This document shows, one piece after another, positions 45,655 to 53,975 of a DNA stretch of 54,108 bases; positions within the stretch are counted from its first letter, which is position 1; the number at the start of each line of letters is the position of its first letter. The position numbers and the translations under genes were made by a program. The DNA lies in contig NZ_JAIEME010000063.1 in NCBI RefSeq assembly GCF_019752415.1, positions 1 through 54,108 on the forward strand, given 5' to 3'. Source of the stretch: Nitrosomonas sp. Its GTDB lineage: Bacteria > Pseudomonadota > Gammaproteobacteria > Burkholderiales > Nitrosomonadaceae. The notes under the pieces are model-generated. The model saw nothing but the letters and a program-made list of their open reading frames with translations, ran no database searches and was not told the DNA's origin.

Positions 45655-46956
45655 TTATATGCGCTTATCCGCTTTTGACCTAATTTTGCCTATATTGCTT
45701 TGGGGACCCTTGCTGAATAACGCATCGAAAGCTGGCTCATTCGCTTTTGCCAATAGATTGAAAAGCTCCTGTTTAGTTAAACTGTGTTTTAGTTGCAGCA
45801 ATAATGCGGCGAGTCCTGAAACATGCGCTGCAGCTAGAGAACTGCCCGAGACAAAGTCATAGGTTCCCTTGGGCAGCGTAGTGAGTATATCTTCCCCGGG
45901 CGCAGATACAACAAGAATGTGGTCCTCAGGCGATAGATGGATATCCGAGTCGCTTAAACTTCGGACTCCAATCACACCCGGCTCCTGTGCCGGAAACCCG
46001 GACTTTTCATCCTCGCTGTCAGGTTGAGAAGCGATGATAAAAATACCTCGTTGTATGGCTTTTTCGATTAACCTGGACAAGAGTGGGTCATGAGGGCCAG
46101 TCAAACTTAAATTAAGAATATCAACCTTCATTTCAATTGCGGCATTGATAGCTAAGGCCAAGGTAAAGCTATTACAAATCGCCTCTAAACCACCAGCTTT
46201 AATTCCCCAACAGGCTTTCAATGCGATCAAATGGCTATCTGGGGCAATACCGACAATGCCTTGCCCATTGTTTGCCTTGGCCGCTATAACACCAGCTATT
46301 GCCGTACCATGATTATCACCAAAAGAATCTGATGATTTTTGTGCAACAAAATCTTTACTCTGCCGAATTTGCCCCTCTAAATCCGGATGCGTAGCGTCAA
46401 CACCGGTATCAATAATCGCAATTGTTACATTTTTGCCAGTAACCTGGCTGTGTATTTTGGCTAAATCCATCGAATGAATATTCGTTTGGAAACGATAATA
46501 AGGATCATTGTATTTGCTCGCCATGACTTTAAAAGTGCTCATCGTCTGGACATTATCGATACGACTGTCATTTCTTAGCGCGTTGATGACCTCAACAATA
46601 GATTGATCTTCACTAACCAGAAATACCACGCAATGTTCACCAATTTCTTTGATGGGCCATTGAGAAAGAACTTTTATTTTGTAATCCCCCCCGATGCTGG
46701 CAGCCACTCTTTTGCTCCAAGTTGAACTGCTGTAACTCCCCCTTTGACGATATGTCTGGTCCGCGGCCCCAATCGGAATACGATTTATGTGCTTATCAGC
46801 ATAGGTCACTAAAATGATACGGCCTGCTTGTTTGGCATCAAAAAGTTGAGAATCAACAGATAATTTCTGCTCAGCTTTAGCTGGTAATGCAACGAGCATT
46901 ACTATTAATAACAGAAAAAAAAGCAAACTAATTCTCATTTGAATATTCAGCATCAT
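45655..46956 (-). CDS. Subtilisin-like serine protease (S8)
   Basis: A 433-residue secreted protease with signal peptide (LLFFLLLIVMLVALPAKA). A prodomain-like region (about 100-145, VEVINALRNDSRIDNVQ) precedes the S8 catalytic domain with intact triad motifs: Asp in IAIIDTGVDATHP, His in DNHGTAIAGVIAA and Ser in SGSSLAAAHVSGLAAL. It is the third gene of the sigma/anti-sigma operon, 9 bases after the anti-sigma gene. A shorter start at the second Met (MRISLL) is possible. Substrate unknown. Confidence 0.92.
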   Translation of the reverse strand: MMLNIQMRISLLFFLLLIVMLVALPAKAEQKLSVDSQLFDAKQAGRIILVTYADKHINRIPIGAADQTYRQRGSYSSSTWSKRVAASIGGDYKIKVLSQWPIKEIGEHCVVFLVSEDQSIVEVINALRNDSRIDNVQTMSTFKVMASKYNDPYYRFQTNIHSMDLAKIHSQVTGKNVTIAIIDTGVDATHPDLEGQIRQSKDFVAQKSSDSFGDNHGTAIAGVIAAKANNGQGIVGIAPDSHLIALKACWGIKAGGLEAICNSFTLALAINAAIEMKVDILNLSLTGPHDPLLSRLIEKAIQRGIFIIASQPDSEDEKSGFPAQEPGVIGVRSLSDSDIHLSPEDHILVVSAPGEDILTTLPKGTYDFVSGSSLAAAHVSGLAALLLQLKHSLTKQELFNLLAKANEPAFDALFSKGPQSNIGKIRSKADKRI

Positions 46957-46965
46957 TGTATGATC

Positions 46966-47664
46966 CTAATCAGAAGGTAGTTGGTGAGATGGTTCAGCAA
47001 AAACAACCAGCGAGTTTTTACGCAATTGTGAAATGGCATCATTGACTTCCAGAGAATTAGTTTGCCGATTGCCGATTTGAACTTCATAAATACCATTTTT
47101 AGATGGCCCTTTAATGATTTGGCCTGAAACACCACTCAAAATGGCTTTAATTTGTTCTGAACCTAAATGTTCTGCAAAAACAATGCGTATGAAATTGTTT
47201 TTATGTTTACCTTCAGCCGGATTGGCGAGTGTTCTGTAATCGCCTTTTAACTCAGGATCATCAGTTGTCAGATTTAACATCAATGGCAGTGCCAGCAATA
47301 GCAAGCTTGCTGCTAGAGCAGTGTATTTTACAAAGCCAAGAAACTGATGCGAAAAAAGTTTCTGCTCTTGGCTTGGCTTGGCCTGTTCAGCAAACACACT
47401 CAGTTTGGATTGTTCTTGCATTCGCTTTTTCAGCTGAGCAAAAGAAACCTGCGACAACTGCTGCAAAAGATCTTGCTGCTGTATCTTTTCAAGCAATTGT
47501 TGTTGTTGATTTATTTCAATTCTACAAGTGACACAAGTTTTAACATGCTGCCTTACAAAATCATGTTCGGCAGGATCTAAGGAATGGTTAACATACCAAG
47601 GTAAAAGATCCCATACCTCTTGATGCTCGCTTTTACTAGTGATTTTGATCTGTGTAAGTGTCAT
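46966..47664 (-). CDS. Anti-sigma factor with zinc-finger, membrane helix and protease-prodomain-like tail
   Basis: A 232-residue single-pass protein. The N-terminal anti-sigma domain carries the His-x3-Cys-x2-Cys zinc motif (DFVRQHVKTCVTCR), then a membrane helix (ALAASLLLLALPLMLNL). The periplasmic tail (IKAILSGVSGQIIKGPSKNG, SQLRKNSLVVFAEPSHQ) resembles the prodomain/inhibitor I9 fold of subtilases. It overlaps the sigma-factor gene by 4 bases and precedes the S8 protease. It would hold the ECF sigma factor at the membrane. Confidence 0.85.
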   Translation of the reverse strand: MTLTQIKITSKSEHQEVWDLLPWYVNHSLDPAEHDFVRQHVKTCVTCRIEINQQQQLLEKIQQQDLLQQLSQVSFAQLKKRMQEQSKLSVFAEQAKPSQEQKLFSHQFLGFVKYTALAASLLLLALPLMLNLTTDDPELKGDYRTLANPAEGKHKNNFIRIVFAEHLGSEQIKAILSGVSGQIIKGPSKNGIYEVQIGNRQTNSLEVNDAISQLRKNSLVVFAEPSHQLPSD

Positions 47665-48275
47665 ATTGAATTCCTACCACCAAGCTCTGGAAGAATTTTT
47701 GCCAAAATTTTTCGCGCATGAAACATTCTTGTTTTAACTGTACTTTCAGGGCATTGCATAATTTCTGAGATTTCACTGTAATGCAAGCCCTGATAATATG
47801 TCATTTCCACCACGGCACGCTGCTCCGTAGACAATTTATCGAAAGCGGTCTCGAGCCAGTTACGGGTTTCCAATTGAGAGGTCCATTGCGCACCTCTTTC
47901 AGGAAAATAATCCAGTTCATCATTCAATTCCACCAAGCTATCCTCTCTTCTCTTACTTTGTACTGTATTTTTCAATGCCTTAAAATAAGCAATACCCAAT
48001 ATCCATGTGGAGGGACGGCACACTTGATCATATGTGTATGCTTTTTCCCAGACCACATACATGACGTCATTAATAATCTCTCCAATACAGTCCTGACGTC
48101 TTGTGATGTGGAATATAAACTGAGATAACCTAGTAAAGTAGATTTGATAAAGTTGTTCAAAGGCATGCTCATCGCCACTCGCGATCTCTGCGATCAAACC
48201 CCGCTCCTTATCCTGCTGCGCCTGCGAACTAAACGATTTTTGCATTTTTAACTCTGGCGCCACCCGTTGTTTCAT
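47661..48275 (-). CDS. ECF RNA polymerase sigma factor
   Basis: A 204-residue ECF sigma factor. Region 2 is FEQLYQIYFTRLSQFIFHIT followed by INDVMYVVWEKA, and region 4 is KLSTEQRAVVEMTYYQGLHYSEISEIMQCPESTVKTRMFHAR. It is coupled (ATGA) to the anti-sigma gene. The operon sigma/anti-sigma/protease suggests a response to envelope or extracellular conditions. Confidence 0.94.
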   Translation of the reverse strand: MKQRVAPELKMQKSFSSQAQQDKERGLIAEIASGDEHAFEQLYQIYFTRLSQFIFHITRRQDCIGEIINDVMYVVWEKAYTYDQVCRPSTWILGIAYFKALKNTVQSKRREDSLVELNDELDYFPERGAQWTSQLETRNWLETAFDKLSTEQRAVVEMTYYQGLHYSEISEIMQCPESTVKTRMFHARKILAKILPELGGRNSI

Positions 48276-48363
48276 AAATCTAAGATATTAATTTTTAGGA
48301 TTTTAGTCTGTTTATTCCTCACAACGAGAAAAAAGTTCATGACTTACAAAAAAAATGGAAAAA

Positions 48364-49149
48364 TTAGAATCCGACAGTGATGGAAAATACAACACGGTTG
48401 TCGACAACATGGGGGTGGAATTGCCACTGTGAGGGCGAAGTTTCCTTTTCACTTGATGCGTGGATGCCACCGTAATAACGCACATCGATACCAATATTAC
48501 GGGAGAAATGTGCTGTTATTCCTGATGTCCAATAAAGATAATCATAGCTCAGAACCTTCCTCTGGTCATTGTAGCCAAAGGTGCTGGATATTCCGATCGA
48601 ATCGGTGATTGGATAACGGCCTATAATCTCGGCATTGAATGACATGTGGTTCTGCTTATAGCTATTTTCTGAGAAATTTAAGTTGACTGTCAGCAAATCA
48701 CGAAAATGGCTATATAAATAAAATTCATTATAATCAACAACTTGACCAAATATTTTGCCATCGTATATGTAGCGGGTCCATGCTGTATTAAATCGCCAAT
48801 CATCCGAAAGTTGATAAAAAAACCCTAGGTATGGCCTGAATTCAGCGGTGGAGCGGTTCTCGAATCCATGGTCAGCAAAATTAACCGTTGAAGCAAAAGA
48901 CCCCAGGTAAATTCCCGATTTGAACTCATAATCAATGTTAGCTTGTACAACAGGCTTTCCATCGCTCTTTGAATAACCCCGCCAAATATAATCAGTAGCA
49001 CCGGTAAAGCTACTACTTGCTTTTCCGGTTAATTCAGCAACACAATCAATAGAATAAGCAAGACTTAATATGAGCAATAATAATCGACAACTTGGCCGAC
49101 TTAATTCCAGTATGGTTTCTTGTGCGTGTGGATAAAAAATAAACATCAA
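48364..49149 (-). CDS. Outer-membrane protein of the Gcw_chp family
   Basis: A 261-residue beta-barrel-like protein with signal peptide (LLLLILSLAYSIDCVA). The family start TGKASSSFTGATDYIWRGYS and repeated amphipathic strands (FRPYLGFFYQLSDDWRFNTA; NIGIDVRYYGGIHASS; closing FSITVGF) match the Gcw_chp family (TIGR02001), whose function is unknown. It lies on the same strand upstream of the ECF operon, 88 bases before the sigma gene, so it is not clearly part of it. Confidence 0.82.
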   Translation of the reverse strand: MMFIFYPHAQETILELSRPSCRLLLLILSLAYSIDCVAELTGKASSSFTGATDYIWRGYSKSDGKPVVQANIDYEFKSGIYLGSFASTVNFADHGFENRSTAEFRPYLGFFYQLSDDWRFNTAWTRYIYDGKIFGQVVDYNEFYLYSHFRDLLTVNLNFSENSYKQNHMSFNAEIIGRYPITDSIGISSTFGYNDQRKVLSYDYLYWTSGITAHFSRNIGIDVRYYGGIHASSEKETSPSQWQFHPHVVDNRVVFSITVGF

Positions 49150-49432
49150 AGAATATTCAAGAAATACAATTATCTAATAACTTATGTGAACCAATTATTT
49201 CGAATCCAGAAAAATTAAATGGGCAGCTCTGAACCTTTTCTTGTTGAGATGGAATATACGGCACGTCAGACAAAAAGATCATGCTTTATATTGATTTGAG
49301 CATATTCTATCTACAGCGCTTCGGATTATATGTGAAAAATTAAAATGGATTACTATTACTACATGCACTTAGCATGCACAATCCACATGACTTAAATTTT
49401 TAATAGAGAGAAATGTAAGGAAATTATCAATA

Positions 49433-49822
49433 ATTAAAACCTCTTTACAGCATTAACTGCAGTATTAGCAGTATTAGCAGCATTCGTGACAACGACCTTA
49501 CCTGTCTCAGAAGCAAATGCCGCTGATATTCGCGTAACAAGCGAAACAAGGGCGAACCGATCTTCAGTTTCTGTGGATGGCAATAATTTAGTGACTGGTA
49601 ACTATATTGCCAAAATTATATCGGGTAGCCATACAAAAATCCGGTCCCAAGGCCACCACCGGTGATGAAGTAGGACTTGATTTTGATAGCGATCCAGCCG
49701 ATGTGGCCGCAGTCGCCACACGTATCAATCGCACCTTCATTCAAGGACAAGTAACCGGACAGCTCATTAACGAACAAGGGTTTACTGTTGCACAGGCCAC
49801 TAGAACCTGTCGTGCACGTTAA
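49433..49822 (+). pseudogene. Frameshifted small secreted protein
   Basis: The pieces join into one secreted protein family that I recall from nitrifiers: signal peptide NLFTALTAVLAVLAAFVTTT ending SEANA, then ADIRVTSETRANRSSVSVDG, ISGSHTKSGPKATTGDEVGL, DFDSDPADVAAVATRINRTF, IQGQVTGQLINEQGF and TRTCRAR. Two homopolymer changes break it: an A4 run at 49436-49439 (one A short, which removes a normal start; only ATT 49433 is in place of ATG) and an A5 run at 49635-49639 (one A too many). The frame 49607-49822 is only its second half. Probably one gene with sequencing errors or a recent pseudogene. A hairpin-like GGTGATCC/GGATCCACC follows near 49862-49900. Confidence 0.7.
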
Positions 49823-50065
49823 AAAACAGAACAGCTAATTCTGTTGTATTCTAATTCATAGAGGTGATCCTTCGTTCGCCATTTCGGAGGATCCACCAGG
49901 ATCTGGTCTTTGCTTCAGTCGATATAAATTTCTAATCTCAACAAAGCAAAAGGGGGTGTACGACGAAACAATACCGGAATTAAATGAAACCAAAAGAATC
50001 ATACATATAACTCTGTAAGATTTACACAAAATTTGTTTCTAGTTAATTAAAAAGGACGACTCTCT

Positions 50066-51889
50066 ATGTTTGAGACAAAACAATTTAGAAAGATTGTTAG
50101 CGCAATCATTTATTTCACGACAACCCTAACATTTCTATCTGTAAACAATGTCTCTGCGAATGACAATCAAGTCAATTTCGCGCTGACAGATACCCCTGGA
50201 AGCTGGTTTGATACCGGAACATCGGTTGCAGGCAATCGTTCGATTGCCATTGCTACGCCAGGTGTGCGCGTGAAGTTTTCCGGCAATTCCAACACTGTGC
50301 ATACGCGAACCAGCTTGATTTACCCCACGGGCGCCGCTAACATGCCTTTCAATACCAAGCCTAGGAAGGGTGGCGATGATGTCACACTAACGACGCCAGG
50401 CTTGTATGTTTTCACCTGCAGTATCCATCCCTATATGTTTGGCGCAGTGATTGTCGATGATCCTAAAACCACTGGATTGGATCTGGGTTCTTCAATCAGT
50501 TTGATCAACGGCATTACTGTTCCATCCAGCAGCGACCTAGCGACACGGCTCTTGAGGACTTTCTTTATTGCCACCAATCCAGCTAACTGGCAGAACTATG
50601 CCAGTAATAAACCATGGCATATCACCTATCCGGATGTCGATGTGCGTGTGGACATAGGTGTAATCAATCTTCCGGACGTACTGAATGCGCGTTATGGAAA
50701 CGATATTACGTTAGCGCCACTGAAAAAACCCAAAACTCCCGCAGTCGGCGAAATTTGGGTAGCCACGCAATTTGAAACTACGCGAAACAAAGAAAAACCC
50801 GGTACGGTATCAGCGATCGATGGATCTTCATGGCAAGTGACACGTAAAGTTGCATTACCTTCTATCGACATGAACAATCCGCACAATATGTGGACCGATA
50901 AAAATCAAGCCGTGATTTATGTTACTCAATGGTTTGATTCAAAACTGACCGTTTATGATCGTAAAACCGGCGCACTTATTCGCAACGTATCCGTAGGCGA
51001 ATCTCCTGCACATGTGATGACACTCACTGACTCTGACCGCCTTCACGTCACAAATAATGGCGATACGCGCACTGATTCAGTAATGGAATTGGCGCCTCTT
51101 GCAACCCAAGTGCTGCGTAGAGTGGATATTGGACGTGGAAACGCGCATGCGCACTGGATGAGCCATGATGGCAAAACCATGGTAACGCCCAATGTCTTTA
51201 CAGGGGACTCCACGCAATACAATTTTTATACCGATTCTATTGAGGCCATTTTGCCAGTCAGCAGTCCTTTCGGCCATCCCTTGGCGACAGGCATGATGCC
51301 AGATGCCAGCAAGTATTACGTGGCTAACCTGCTCGATAGCACTATTGCGGTGGTGAATATGGATACCCACAAAGTTATGAAACACATCAACCTGATCGAG
51401 AACTATGATCCGATTTCTGGTTCCATTACCGGTCCGATAGGTGCATTGCCGATCCAAACTCCGGTTTCTCCGGATGGCAAGAACATGGTAACCGCCAACA
51501 CGCTCTCAGGGACGATAACTATCCTCAATACGAGTACCGATGCAGTGGTTGCGATGCTGCCCTGTGATCCGGGTTGCCACGGCGTGCAATATGGTGCTAA
51601 GAAAGGGGGAGGTTACTATGCCTATGTATCCAGCAAGTTCTCCAATAGGATGTTGATTGTAGATCCTGATCCAAACAATGATGGTGATCCATCGGATGCA
51701 AAAATTGTGGGTGCGGTAGGATTGTTTGCCGCAGGTACCACACAGAAGGATGACGCAATAAAAGGCAATCCGGGAATGGGTGGACAAGGCATCCTGCCGA
51801 TCCCGGTAGTTTATAACGGTTGGGTTCAGAATCTACCCGCTTCCTGGAGTAATCAATTGACCCCGGCGCAACGCAATCCGATTGAATAA
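50066..51889 (+). CDS. Cupredoxin and YVTN beta-propeller exported protein
   Basis: A 607-residue exported protein with signal peptide (IYFTTTLTFLSVNNVSA). Residues about 30-145 form a cupredoxin domain with probable type 1 copper ligands His (SNTVHTRTSL) and Cys-His-Met (YVFTCSIHPYMFGAVIVDD). Residues about 235-560 are a YVTN/YncE-type beta-propeller (VGEIWVATQFETTRNKEKPG, KTGALIRNVSVGESPAHVMT, YYVANLLDSTIAVVNMDTHK, NMVTANTLSGTITILNTSTD). Ribosome binding site AAAGGA. A hairpin follows at 51946. Likely a periplasmic or surface copper protein; redox partner and substrate unknown. Confidence 0.88.
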   Translation: MFETKQFRKIVSAIIYFTTTLTFLSVNNVSANDNQVNFALTDTPGSWFDTGTSVAGNRSIAIATPGVRVKFSGNSNTVHTRTSLIYPTGAANMPFNTKPRKGGDDVTLTTPGLYVFTCSIHPYMFGAVIVDDPKTTGLDLGSSISLINGITVPSSSDLATRLLRTFFIATNPANWQNYASNKPWHITYPDVDVRVDIGVINLPDVLNARYGNDITLAPLKKPKTPAVGEIWVATQFETTRNKEKPGTVSAIDGSSWQVTRKVALPSIDMNNPHNMWTDKNQAVIYVTQWFDSKLTVYDRKTGALIRNVSVGESPAHVMTLTDSDRLHVTNNGDTRTDSVMELAPLATQVLRRVDIGRGNAHAHWMSHDGKTMVTPNVFTGDSTQYNFYTDSIEAILPVSSPFGHPLATGMMPDASKYYVANLLDSTIAVVNMDTHKVMKHINLIENYDPISGSITGPIGALPIQTPVSPDGKNMVTANTLSGTITILNTSTDAVVAMLPCDPGCHGVQYGAKKGGGYYAYVSSKFSNRMLIVDPDPNNDGDPSDAKIVGAVGLFAAGTTQKDDAIKGNPGMGGQGILPIPVVYNGWVQNLPASWSNQLTPAQRNPIE

Positions 51890-51945
51890 TTATATTTATA
51901 ATATAACTAACTCAATGGATGAACGACTAACATAAGTAGTGCTTG

Positions 51946-51980
51946 ATACTGCTTGGTCATATCAAGCAGTATTTATGTTA
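51946..51980 (+). terminator. Terminator-like hairpin after the cupredoxin gene
   Basis: ATACTGCTTG (51946-51955) and CAAGCAGTAT (51963-51972) pair perfectly around a 7-base loop, followed by TTTATGTTA. It lies 57 bases after the stop of the cupredoxin/propeller gene and before the RTX-like gene. Confidence 0.65.
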
Positions 51981-52014
51981 CATTGATTTAATTAACTTTC
52001 TCAGGAGAAATAAG

Positions 52015-52653
52015 ATGAGTACAGGACATGATGATCGCCCTAGCAGTGGTGACCGAAAAGGTTACCAGTTCACCATCAACGATGATGGTGAAGTCGTTGA
52101 AGTATTTGAAATCAAAAATGGAGTTCCGGAACTTAAACCCATTGATGATGACGGTACGGAGACTTATGCAGTCAATGAAGATGGAGTAGTGCGAACGGAT
52201 GAAGAACTGGGTATTGGCACAGAAATAACTGTTTACGCTGATGAGGATGGCGATGGCACCTATTTCCGTGTTTCGGAACAATGGGCCCTTGATTCGCCCG
52301 AAGAAGGCCCATTCAGGTTTGAAGGCAGGCTCGTTTATTCCCCAACTGACGACGACGATCATGTCGGAGTGCGTGGTGGTGAAGACTGCCGTGGCGGGCA
52401 AGGCGCGGATGATTTCGTGATCCGTGAGGCTGCCCATTTACGAATTGGGGATTTCAACTCGAGCGAAGACAACTTCATTATTTTTGATACTGGCCTTGGT
52501 CTGACGTCAATCGAGCAGTTAGCTAGTTTTGTTACAAATCTCCATCACGACGGTCAAGATTTCATCGTCGACTTTGGCGATGATGTGTCGATCACGCTGG
52601 TAGGCGTACAACCGGATCAAATCAGTTGGGACGATGTCAGTGTATTGAGTTAA
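52015..52653 (+). CDS. Acidic RTX-like calcium-binding protein
   Basis: A 212-residue very acidic protein (many Asp/Glu). The C-terminal half has one degenerate RTX-like glycine-aspartate repeat (RGGEDCRGGQGADDFVI) followed by the usual post-repeat strand text (HLRIGDFNSSEDNFIIFDTG, VDFGDDVSITLVGV). No signal peptide; such proteins use a C-terminal type I secretion signal, but no matching exporter is adjacent. The open frame begins further upstream at 51943, but that part lies inside the hairpin; ATG 52015 has a good ribosome binding site (AGGAG, 52003-52007). Function unknown. Confidence 0.8.
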   Translation: MSTGHDDRPSSGDRKGYQFTINDDGEVVEVFEIKNGVPELKPIDDDGTETYAVNEDGVVRTDEELGIGTEITVYADEDGDGTYFRVSEQWALDSPEEGPFRFEGRLVYSPTDDDDHVGVRGGEDCRGGQGADDFVIREAAHLRIGDFNSSEDNFIIFDTGLGLTSIEQLASFVTNLHHDGQDFIVDFGDDVSITLVGVQPDQISWDDVSVLS

Positions 52654-52665
52654 TCTAAGCAAACA

Positions 52666-52698
52666 AAGAGGGGTTTATCAACCCCTCTTAAATTTCTT
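52666..52698 (+). terminator. Rho-independent-type terminator
   Basis: AAGAGGGGTT (52666-52675) and AACCCCTCTT (52680-52689) form a perfect 10-bp stem with a 4-base loop, followed by AAATTTCTTGT. It ends the RTX-like gene 12 bases after its stop. Confidence 0.85.
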
Positions 52699-52925
52699 GT
52701 CAATCGGCGATGCTTCTTTTCGCAAGATAAAGCCTATTAATCCATTACCGCTAAAAAATATCAACGCACGAAGTTCTGTGCAACTTAACAATGTAACACG
52801 TCATTCGAAATTAGAGCTTACTCAGAAACTCAAGCGATCAGATATGCACTGCCAAGTAAGAATCCCGGTTTGAGACGACTTGGCAGGCACGCGCAAACGG
52901 GATTCTCTGGGCATACCCTTTTTTG

Positions 52926-53295
52926 TCACCCAAAAGCTATTTTGGCAGAAAAGTTCCTCAGGCAAATAAAAACCCGCACCAAGATGAGCAGGTTCATAAC
53001 CAGTAAGACGCTATTGATCCATGCGGCAGATTATCAGCGCACTTGGCTCGAATATTGTTGAGCCAATAACCATCCTTCCCTAGGCCAAACTTTCCTCCAA
53101 TCGGAATGCGCTCGCAATATTCCTGCCGATGTTGTGCTTTCAGGCGTTTCAATTCATCTTTATTTTCAGGGATACACTTTGGCGGACGTCCCAGTGGGTT
53201 GCCTGCGAAGAGGATATATTGGAATCAAGAATCATGCCTGGTGGTGTATCAAATCCTTCGAGCGGCAGTTGCTTTTGGCTGATATAACGAATCAT
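52926..53295 (-). pseudogene. Internally deleted IS5-type transposase remnant
   Basis: Read on the minus strand, the first about 27 codons give the N-terminus of an IS5-type transposase (MIRYISQKQLPLEGFDTP). Near 53205-53225 the sequence jumps to its C-terminal end in another frame: FAGNPLGRPPKC, ENKDELKRLKAQHRQEYCER, IPIGGKFGLGKDGYWLNNIR, then, after another frame change, SVLLVMNLLILVRVF and a stop at 52926. The central part with most of the DDE catalytic core is absent, and terminal inverted repeats were not found. A dead, shrunken insertion sequence. Confidence 0.75.
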
Positions 53296-53656
53296 AGTGC
53301 ACAGTTTCTGGAGTTAGCTCACCTATTTACGTGAACTATTTTACTAGAATATACAACAAATCAAATATAATCAATTGCCTATGCTTTTTACTAAGCCCGG
53401 ATTAGCTTCTACCAGACGGAATTGGGTTTCCTTCTTGCTGAAGAATGTGGTTCCGGTGCCAATTCTTTAGACTCCATGACATGACGGTAATCTCCTTTTG
53501 TTCCATCCAGCCTAAAGCATGACAGAAATACTATGACTCTGAGGATTCATGTAGAATTATACCGTTGGGTTCGAATGGCCGGGCCAGCGCCAAACGTTTG
53601 AGAAATCGAGTTTAACCATCAAGCCATAGTGAATATTTTATAGAGGAAAATTTTAG
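53296..53656. other. Spacer next to the IS remnant
   Basis: About 360 bases between the IS remnant and the small lipoprotein gene. I find no coding sequence with recognisable similarity; parts may be further decayed mobile-element DNA, but no motif supports this. The ribosome binding site of the next gene (AGAGGAAA) lies at its right end. Confidence 0.45.
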
Positions 53657-53851
53657 ATGAATTTTAAATTTAGCGTTGCTTGTATTATTGGCCTAAGTAT
53701 CGCACTGATCGGTTGTGGCGGAGTTCCCGAAGCAAGTTCTGAGAATTGTGCAGGAAGAGGACTGGAGTCATCCCTCACAGCTTTTAAGAACGACGAAGCT
53801 GCACGGCAAGCCTTTCTCGATAGTTGCGAAGCTATGAAGAAAGGAAAATAA
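53657..53851 (+). CDS. Small lipoprotein of unknown function
   Basis: A 64-residue protein with a lipoprotein signal peptide (FSVACIIGLSIALIGCGG; lipid-attached Cys in IGC). The mature part of about 44 residues has two more Cys (SENCAGRG and LDSCEAMKK) that could form a disulfide. Good ribosome binding site (AGAGGAAA) and a strong terminator after it. I do not recognise the family. Confidence 0.8.
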   Translation: MNFKFSVACIIGLSIALIGCGGVPEASSENCAGRGLESSLTAFKNDEAARQAFLDSCEAMKKGK

Positions 53852-53933
53852 ACGGTCCACTAGAAATTCAAGCCAATTCCAGAGTAGCTTTTAGCTCTTT
53901 TAAAAGAAATTGGAGTTGATGCCACTTTCAACG

Positions 53934-53975
53934 AGCGGCGAATCGAAGTCTCCTTTGATTCGCCGCTGTTTTTCT
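53934..53975 (+). terminator. Rho-independent terminator
   Basis: AGCGGCGAATC (53934-53944) and GATTCGCCGCT (53957-53967) pair perfectly over 11 bp with a 12-base loop, followed by GTTTTTC. It lies about 80 bases after the small lipoprotein gene. The remaining bases to the window end hold nothing I can identify. Confidence 0.88.

Noticed and set aside
51943..52014. N-terminal extension of the RTX-like protein
   Set aside because: It lies in a terminator hairpin; ATG 52015 has the ribosome binding site.
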